A stretch of 20,256 nt of DNA from the NCBI GenBank assembly GCA_051650305.1, contig JBOFIT010000024.1, forward strand, positions 1 through 20,256. The letters are read 5' to 3'. This document shows, piece by piece, positions 15,787 through 20,256 of the stretch (positions are counted from its first letter, which is position 1; every line of letters begins with the position of its first letter). The position numbers were made by a program, and so were the translations under genes. Source of the stretch: JBOFDK01 sp051650305. GTDB taxonomy: Bacteria; Bacillota; Clostridia; Lachnospirales; Cellulosilyticaceae. The notes under the pieces were generated by a model. It worked only from the letters and a program-made list of their open reading frames with translations, had not been told where the DNA came from and ran no database searches.

Positions 15787-17669
15787 TGGCTATTACGCTC
15801 CATTAATAAGTGTAGCCACTCTTCTAAAGTCTGGCATTCACATAGTTTATTCACTACTGATGCCTTTTGAATACGTGAATGTAAAAAAGGAAATACATGT
15901 TTGTTCTGTACCACATCTATATTTAAGCATGCTACCATCACCAACTTAACCCGTGCTGTTCCCCATAAGATAGGGGATTTAAGTGTACAAATACCTATGG
16001 TATTTGTCTCACCCAAACAGATACAGTGTGGGACGGCGACTAAGTCGCTAATCTCTGTGGAGGCGACTTGCTCTCTTTTAAATATTTCATCTTGGTCATC
16101 TAAGGTAATGAACCCCTTAGCTAGCATGTCTCCTGTAATACCTTGTAGCACTTCTTCTTTAGTTTTATAACTACTCGTAGGGTAAAAAATTCGGGAATCA
16201 AAAAGTGCTTTTAAGTAATTTTCTAAGTACAGCTTACCAAGTTCATACTCTATGGCCTCAATGTCTTTTTCATGGAGTATATGGGATATATACACCACAT
16301 CTTTTTCTGCTTCTATCTCTTTATCTAGCTTAGTTGTAGCAAGTATAAAGTCTACTTTATCCATATCCAGCTGTCTAACTGCATGGACTTGGCACGCGCC
16401 TAAAACTTCTATCTCTGAGAAAAATCTCTTGAGTTTAGTACGTATAAGCTCGGTCATTCCAAATCCAGTGTCACAGATGATATAGATACCATATCTCGTA
16501 ACTTCTCTTGCTTTTTCAATGGTTGTAGCGAAGTGGACTGCTATATATCCTAGCTCTTTTCGATTGATAGTCACTTCTAACTTTTGTTCGAGCGCCTCTT
16601 TTAATTCCAATGCATAATGAAAAGCTTCGGGATAGCTTTTCTTAATCTGTGTAAGGGCTATATTCTCTACTTCTAAGCCAAAATAATATCTGCTATAACC
16701 GTTATAAACATGTGTGCTCAGGCTCTCCAAAAGGTGTGCATCTTGTCTGAGCCGTACTTTATATTTATCTTCTATTACATCAAGGGTATGCCTCACAATT
16801 TCTCGTATTTCTTCGTATGAAGGGCTATGACTAACTTTAAAGCCTTCTTCTATTTGTGAGACCATGCTTATATAAAGCATTTCTTCTTTTGGAATCTTAA
16901 TCTCACAGATAGTCTCTAATACTTCTTGGAAACTGCCACTTTCTGATGTTTCAGCTTCATCGGATTCATTCATCACCGTAACGTCTTTTATAAAGCAACC
17001 TTGACTCATTCGGTAGCACGATACTGCGATTAGTTTTGTAAGATACACCATTTCGTATTCGTTTTTTAGTTTTCCTGCCTGTAATACAGTATGTTCTAAA
17101 AGCTTGGTAATGGCATTAATCTTTTCTTGATGGATATTGCCAAATGGTGTGTGCAGTGTCACTTCTTTTCCTTGGTCTTTTTCGAAGAAGTACTTAGCCA
17201 TGCATCGTCTGACTGCATTTTCATCTCCTTCGATATACATACCATAATGAGGGCGATGTGCTAATGTCAGGCTATACTTTTCTAGCCATTTCTTCACTTC
17301 ATTCAAAGCACTTTGCAAAGTAGAGCGACTTGCATAAAGTTTTTCTTCTAAGGCATCTAGCTTACTGTACCTCTCAAGTAATAAACACTGCATCAACTGC
17401 AATGTAATTGCTTGCTCACTAGCCTTTGCTTTTTTACCATTGACTATATACTGTTCATAAACTTTAGGAGACGTCTTTACTAGTTTATACCCGAGCCCTT
17501 TAATGGTTTCTATATAAGCTCCGTACGTTTCACTTAATTCATTAATATGTTTAATGTATCTTTTAATACTGCGTTCACTTACATTCAAATAAGTCGCAAG
17601 TGTACTACATGCGGTATACCCGTCGTTGGACTCAATATATAAGATGAGAAGTCTTTCTATGTCTTTCAT
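15783..17669 (-). CDS. PRD-containing transcriptional activator, MtlR/LicR type (628 aa)
   Basis: These regulators activate adjacent PTS genes and are tuned by PTS phosphorylation. Order of domains: N-terminal winged HTH (1-65; CSTLATYLNVSERSIKRYIKHI), a second Mga-like HTH (about 85-170), PRD1 (about 185-290), PRD2 (about 295-395), EIIB-like (about 395-480) and EIIA-like (about 480-628). PRD2 has both histidines, His320 (STHV) and His379 (AVHF). At the PRD1 positions Tyr replaces the usual first His (MVYLTK) and I see no second one. EIIB-like Cys399 (ICDTGFG) and EIIA-like His548 (AVPHC) are present, so input may come through PRD2, IIB and IIA. ATG 17669 follows AGGAGGA (17681-17675) by 5 nt. 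It is first in the operon and probably autoregulated. Confidence 0.92.
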   Translation of the reverse strand: MKDIERLLILYIESNDGYTACSTLATYLNVSERSIKRYIKHINELSETYGAYIETIKGLGYKLVKTSPKVYEQYIVNGKKAKASEQAITLQLMQCLLLERYSKLDALEEKLYASRSTLQSALNEVKKWLEKYSLTLAHRPHYGMYIEGDENAVRRCMAKYFFEKDQGKEVTLHTPFGNIHQEKINAITKLLEHTVLQAGKLKNEYEMVYLTKLIAVSCYRMSQGCFIKDVTVMNESDEAETSESGSFQEVLETICEIKIPKEEMLYISMVSQIEEGFKVSHSPSYEEIREIVRHTLDVIEDKYKVRLRQDAHLLESLSTHVYNGYSRYYFGLEVENIALTQIKKSYPEAFHYALELKEALEQKLEVTINRKELGYIAVHFATTIEKAREVTRYGIYIICDTGFGMTELIRTKLKRFFSEIEVLGACQVHAVRQLDMDKVDFILATTKLDKEIEAEKDVVYISHILHEKDIEAIEYELGKLYLENYLKALFDSRIFYPTSSYKTKEEVLQGITGDMLAKGFITLDDQDEIFKREQVASTEISDLVAVPHCICLGETNTIGICTLKSPILWGTARVKLVMVACLNIDVVQNKHVFPFLHSRIQKASVVNKLCECQTLEEWLHLLMERNSQ

Positions 17670-17689
17670 TGCCGTCCTCCTATATGTCT

Positions 17690-17733
17690 ATTATACAATT
17701 CTCCCCCCAACTTCTTCACATGAATCCATGTCA
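17690..17733 (-). promoter_or_regulatory. Predicted promoter and activator site of the PTS operon
   Basis: A perfect TATAAT lies at 17695-17690 on the minus strand. No recognisable -35 is present 16-19 bp upstream, as expected for an activator-dependent promoter. An imperfect inverted repeat, ACATG-AATC-CATGT (17718-17731, with weaker flanking matches), is centred about 41.5 bp upstream of the start predicted near 17683, the usual place for a class II activator. The leader would be only about 14 nt, barely holding the ribosome binding site. Confidence 0.45.
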
Positions 17734-17750
17734 CTTGCAGATGACAAAAC

Positions 17751-17788
17751 AAAAAAACCAGAAAAGATATGCCTCTTTTCTAGTTTTT
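17751..17788 (-). terminator. Terminator after the YkgJ-like gene
   Basis: Arms 17753-17767 and 17774-17788 pair over 15 bp with one G-U around a 6-nt loop. In the minus direction the stem ends in a T-run. It separates the hydrolase/YkgJ transcript from the PTS operon promoter. Confidence 0.85.
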
Positions 17789-17808
17789 CCTGTTTTTACG
17801 TATTCATT

Positions 17809-18084
17809 CTATTTTTTTGTATCCACTCGGTCAGGTGCCGTTAAGCGTTCTAACGTATCTAAATACTGTAAAGCATCTTCTTGTGTGCAACCGCACATAT
17901 CTTTCGCAGGTTGAAGCCCCCCACATACTTTAGGTCTTTCTGGATGTTTAAAGATTTTGCATTTATTTTCTTCGTCTAACTGTATACATCTAACCCCTGC
18001 TGGCTTTCCATTTTCCATACCTGGAATAGGCGTTGTAATGGATGGTGCTATACAGCATGCTCCACATTTTTCTCTACACTCCAT
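17809..18084 (-). CDS. YkgJ-family cysteine-cluster protein (91 aa)
   Basis: The N-terminal cysteine cluster CREKCGACC, the later CIQLDEENKCKIF, PERPKVCGG and MCGC form the pattern of the YkgJ family (annotated as putative zinc- or iron-chelating). About ten cysteines in 91 residues imply a bound metal or Fe-S cluster. Short members such as this one are common in anaerobes and have no assigned reaction. I chose ATG 18084, 7 nt after AAGGAG; the GTG directly before it (18087) is too close to that site. It begins 11 bp after the hydrolase stop codon with its binding site in the gap, so the two are co-transcribed. No functional link to the hydrolase is evident. Confidence 0.82.
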   Translation of the reverse strand: MECREKCGACCIAPSITTPIPGMENGKPAGVRCIQLDEENKCKIFKHPERPKVCGGLQPAKDMCGCTQEDALQYLDTLERLTAPDRVDTKK

Positions 18085-18095
18085 CACTTGACTCC

Positions 18096-19016
18096 TTAGT
18101 GTTTGGTTATAAATTCTTGTACCGCTTTTTTATAAGTCTCTGGCTCTACCATATGTGCTTCTACGTGTCCTGCGCCTTCGATGAGTACCAGTCTATCTGC
18201 TTCGTTTTTACGATTCTCATACATTTCTTGACTCATGTAACTTGGAATCGTCTTATCTGCTGTCCCATGGATAAAGAGCACAGGCACTGTACTTTCCATG
18301 CTACTTGTTTTTGGTGAAGCTTCGTCTAATACGATTCCTATCTTTTTCTCTGCCAAGTGTCTTACTGCCTTGTATACACCATTAGGCGGTATATGCCCTA
18401 TAGTTTTGAATTGGTACTTAAGCACTTCCTCAGCACTAGAGAAGGCACAGTCTGCCACCACAAATGTCACATCATTATAGCTCCCTGCGTACATCAGCGC
18501 TGTAGCTGCTCCCATGGACTGACCATGCAAGCCTATCTTTATATCTTGCCCTAGTTTTTCTCTAAGCGCAAGTACCCATCGCTTCACATCATGTTGCTCT
18601 TTGATGCCGTATGTTGGATACATCGCGCCACTAGTACCATGACTTCTCGTATCAATCATTAGCATATTCATCCGCATTTCCTTATACATCTCTATAAACT
18701 GTAAGTTCATCAGATGGTTCGCTGTATAGCCGTGAATAAGAATGACTACTTTTTTGGACTTTGGGTCTACCTCTAGGTACTGTCCTCTAAGCATATAGCC
18801 ATCTTCACTTACAATCTTCATTTCTTCAAATGCAATGTGGTTATATGCCTCTCTTTGGTACACTCCGCGTGCCTCTAGTAAATCAAAGGCTTCTTCCCTT
18901 GTCTTCCTCGGTGCGTGGAAAACATTTTTAAAACTGTATTTTATAATCCCTATACATAGGACCATGATTAATAGAAGGATTACTCCTATTATAAGTAGTG
19001 TTTGTGTGGTTATCAT
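18096..19016 (-). CDS. Membrane-anchored alpha/beta hydrolase (about 306 aa)
   Basis: An N-terminal hydrophobic segment (TLLIIGVILLLIMVLCIGII) anchors the protein. An alpha/beta hydrolase domain follows with the oxyanion motif LIHGYTANH, nucleophile Ser167 in GQSMGA, probable acid Asp in HGTADKTIP and catalytic His in GAGHVEAH. All triad elements are present, so it should be an active esterase, lipase or peptidase-like enzyme, in the group that includes B. subtilis YqkD-like proteins; the substrate is unknown. Three start codons (19028, 19025, 19016) are in frame. The GAGAGGATGAT binding site overlaps the first two, so I prefer 19016, but the others add only 3-4 residues. Cytoplasmic or external orientation of the catalytic domain is not resolvable here; Lys residues follow the anchor, favouring the cytoplasm. 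Confidence 0.85.
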   Translation of the reverse strand: MITTQTLLIIGVILLLIMVLCIGIIKYSFKNVFHAPRKTREEAFDLLEARGVYQREAYNHIAFEEMKIVSEDGYMLRGQYLEVDPKSKKVVILIHGYTANHLMNLQFIEMYKEMRMNMLMIDTRSHGTSGAMYPTYGIKEQHDVKRWVLALREKLGQDIKIGLHGQSMGAATALMYAGSYNDVTFVVADCAFSSAEEVLKYQFKTIGHIPPNGVYKAVRHLAEKKIGIVLDEASPKTSSMESTVPVLFIHGTADKTIPSYMSQEMYENRKNEADRLVLIEGAGHVEAHMVEPETYKKAVQEFITKH

Positions 19017-19052
19017 TGATGTCATCATCCTCTCTAGCTTTTTAACCTTCTC

Positions 19053-19081
19053 ACTTTACCACAGTCCTATGTAGTTTTCAT
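19053..19081 (-). promoter_or_regulatory. Possible promoter of the hydrolase-YkgJ unit
   Basis: On the minus strand ATGAAA (19081-19076, 4 of 6 matches) and TAAAGT (19058-19053, 4 of 6) are separated by 17 bp, and TGG just before the -10 makes it extended. It lies in the 86-bp gap after the ABC permease, where no terminator was seen, so read-through from the ABC genes is also possible. Confidence 0.3.
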
Positions 19082-19102
19082 TAATAAATTTTTTCCTATC
19101 CT

Positions 19103-20227
19103 TTAACGTTCACCGTAACCTCTAGTGTATTGGATAACGATACTTATAAGAATCATCACCATCGCGATGACTACCGCCACACCTAGTGTACCTAATATAC
19201 TTTGCAAAGATTCTCCTTGAAGCATACCTTGATAACTGTTCATAATCCATCTAATAGGTGATAAGTAAGATATATCACTTAACCACTTTGGCATCATCTC
19301 GATAGGTACGAGACAATCACTCATCATACATAGTGGTGTCACACCAATCCCAATCACCATGTGGTAGATCGCTACTTTCTTGGTCAATGAAAGAATCAGC
19401 ATCGAAAGTGCGATACTTATAAGTGCTAGCACACTTCCTATAAGCATAAATGCACCTAGTCTGATACCTGTATGAATATCTAATATTTGAAAGACGATGC
19501 CTTGTATCAGCACTTGAAGGATGAGGATGCATAAGCTTCCTAATAAATGTCCTATATAGTATTGATACGTTTTCGTAGTACTCATACTTATTCTTCCGTA
19601 GATTTTTCCTTCTTGTTCTCTCATGATCGGACTCATACTAAAGCCCCCTACCATAAGGAAAATGAATACGAAAAAGCCAAAAGCGATGCTTACGCCAAAT
19701 CCTTTATCTTCCTCTTCTTTTTCTAATACAGGTAGCTTCGTCTGAAAAGCTTGGAGCATTTCTTGGAATAGGACTTGGTCCCCTCCGCTTTTTTGTACAA
19801 GCATCTGAAGTTTTGCTAATTGTTGGGTAGCGATACCCTCTATTTGTTTGCCAATGTTATTACTCGTATCATACACAAACCTTACTACATTCTCTCCCTT
19901 AGCAAGACTTTGATAGAAGTCTTCTGACTTAATGCTTATGCCCATATCCACTTGCCCATCTTCCACTGCTTTATGAAGCAAGTCTTCTTCATATACCTTT
20001 ACCACAAACCCTTTACTCCCCAGCTGTTCCTCTAGATAATCTGTGGTTTGATCTTTCTGCTGTACAAAAACGCCTACTGTCCCTAACTTCACAACCTCAT
20101 TTACTACCATCATCTTCCCAAGCATTACTGTAGATAATAGGATAGGGGCAAAAAGGAGCACAAACCCTATCGGGGTATTAAAAAACATCTTCAAATTGTG
20201 TTTCATCATATTCCATATACTAGCCAC
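19103..20227 (-). CDS. ABC-2 type transporter permease (374 aa)
   Basis: This is an integral membrane subunit of an ABC exporter. One hydrophobic segment near the N-terminus (GFVLLFAPILLSTVMLG) is followed by a large extracytoplasmic region (about 45-180) and then five membrane segments from about 185, including the ABC-2 hallmark SPIMREQEGKIYGRISMS between helices and DISYLSPIRWIMNSYQGML. This layout is that of NatB/YhaP-like permeases that export drugs, Na+, lipids or peptides; the substrate cannot be told. GTG 20227 is 9 nt after GGGAG and overlaps the stop codon of an upstream frame, so it is probably preceded by an ATPase or second permease gene just outside the window. It is complete at its C-terminus. 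Confidence 0.88.
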   Translation of the reverse strand: MASIWNMMKHNLKMFFNTPIGFVLLFAPILLSTVMLGKMMVVNEVVKLGTVGVFVQQKDQTTDYLEEQLGSKGFVVKVYEEDLLHKAVEDGQVDMGISIKSEDFYQSLAKGENVVRFVYDTSNNIGKQIEGIATQQLAKLQMLVQKSGGDQVLFQEMLQAFQTKLPVLEKEEEDKGFGVSIAFGFFVFIFLMVGGFSMSPIMREQEGKIYGRISMSTTKTYQYYIGHLLGSLCILILQVLIQGIVFQILDIHTGIRLGAFMLIGSVLALISIALSMLILSLTKKVAIYHMVIGIGVTPLCMMSDCLVPIEMMPKWLSDISYLSPIRWIMNSYQGMLQGESLQSILGTLGVAVVIAMVMILISIVIQYTRGYGER

Positions 20228-20256
20228 GTCTCATCGCTCCCTTCTTTAGATAAATG
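20220..20256 (-). CDS. Probable 3' end of the upstream ABC transporter gene (11 codons)
   Basis: A frame open to the right edge ends IYLKKGAMRRG then TAG (20222-20220), overlapping the permease start codon. Short overlap plus the need for a partner ATPase or permease suggests this is the end of that gene. Eleven residues are too few to identify it. Confidence 0.4.
   Translation of the reverse strand, partial: IYLKKGAMRRG

Overview
The window is AT-rich DNA from a strictly fermentative, low-GC Gram-positive anaerobe. The evidence is strong AGGAGG-type ribosome binding sites, a pyruvate:ferredoxin oxidoreductase (PFOR), a flavodiiron oxygen reductase, a DegV protein, PRD-controlled PTS genes and an MprF-type lipid synthase. 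This fits Clostridia, perhaps Lachnospirales; the species cannot be named from sequence alone. No rRNA, tRNA, CRISPR array, insertion sequence or phage gene was seen.

Layout. (1) 1-1318, minus: 5' part of a cytoplasmic TPR-GGDEF diguanylate cyclase, cut by the window edge. (2) 1532-5516, plus: a two-gene unit of an MprF-like aminoacyl-phosphatidylglycerol synthase and a secreted PQQ-like beta-propeller protein, ended by a 20-bp perfect hairpin shared with the convergent gene. (3) 5565-6002, minus: a small Pro/Gly-repeat protein with an aromatic C-terminal domain. (4) 6121-9648, minus: nifJ (PFOR). It is divergent, across a 331-bp regulatory region, from fprA (9980-11194, plus). That region holds a near-consensus fprA promoter and two Fur/PerR-like boxes. 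(5) 11232-12101, minus: degV, convergent with fprA over a shared hairpin terminator. (6) 17669-12252, minus: a tightly coupled five-gene PTS operon in the order PRD activator, fructose-type IIA, fructose-type IIB, MalY-type C-S lyase, MalX-like glucose-family IICB. (7) 20256-17809, minus: the end of an unseen gene, an ABC-2 permease, a membrane-anchored alpha/beta hydrolase and a small YkgJ-type cysteine-cluster protein.

How the genes relate. PFOR supplies reduced ferredoxin from pyruvate, and FprA spends reducing power to remove oxygen, which would protect PFOR's oxygen-sensitive clusters. Their shared control region is therefore sensible. The PTS operon looks like a sugar- or phosphorylation-sensing unit in which the regulator, soluble IIA/IIB and permease are made together, with a PLP enzyme between them. 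The MprF-like protein and the exported propeller point to a cell-envelope function.

Most genes belong to known families. The least explained items are the hybrid composition of the PTS operon, the MprF-like protein with a degenerate flippase motif paired with a secreted propeller, and the small repeat protein. No clearly new system is claimed.
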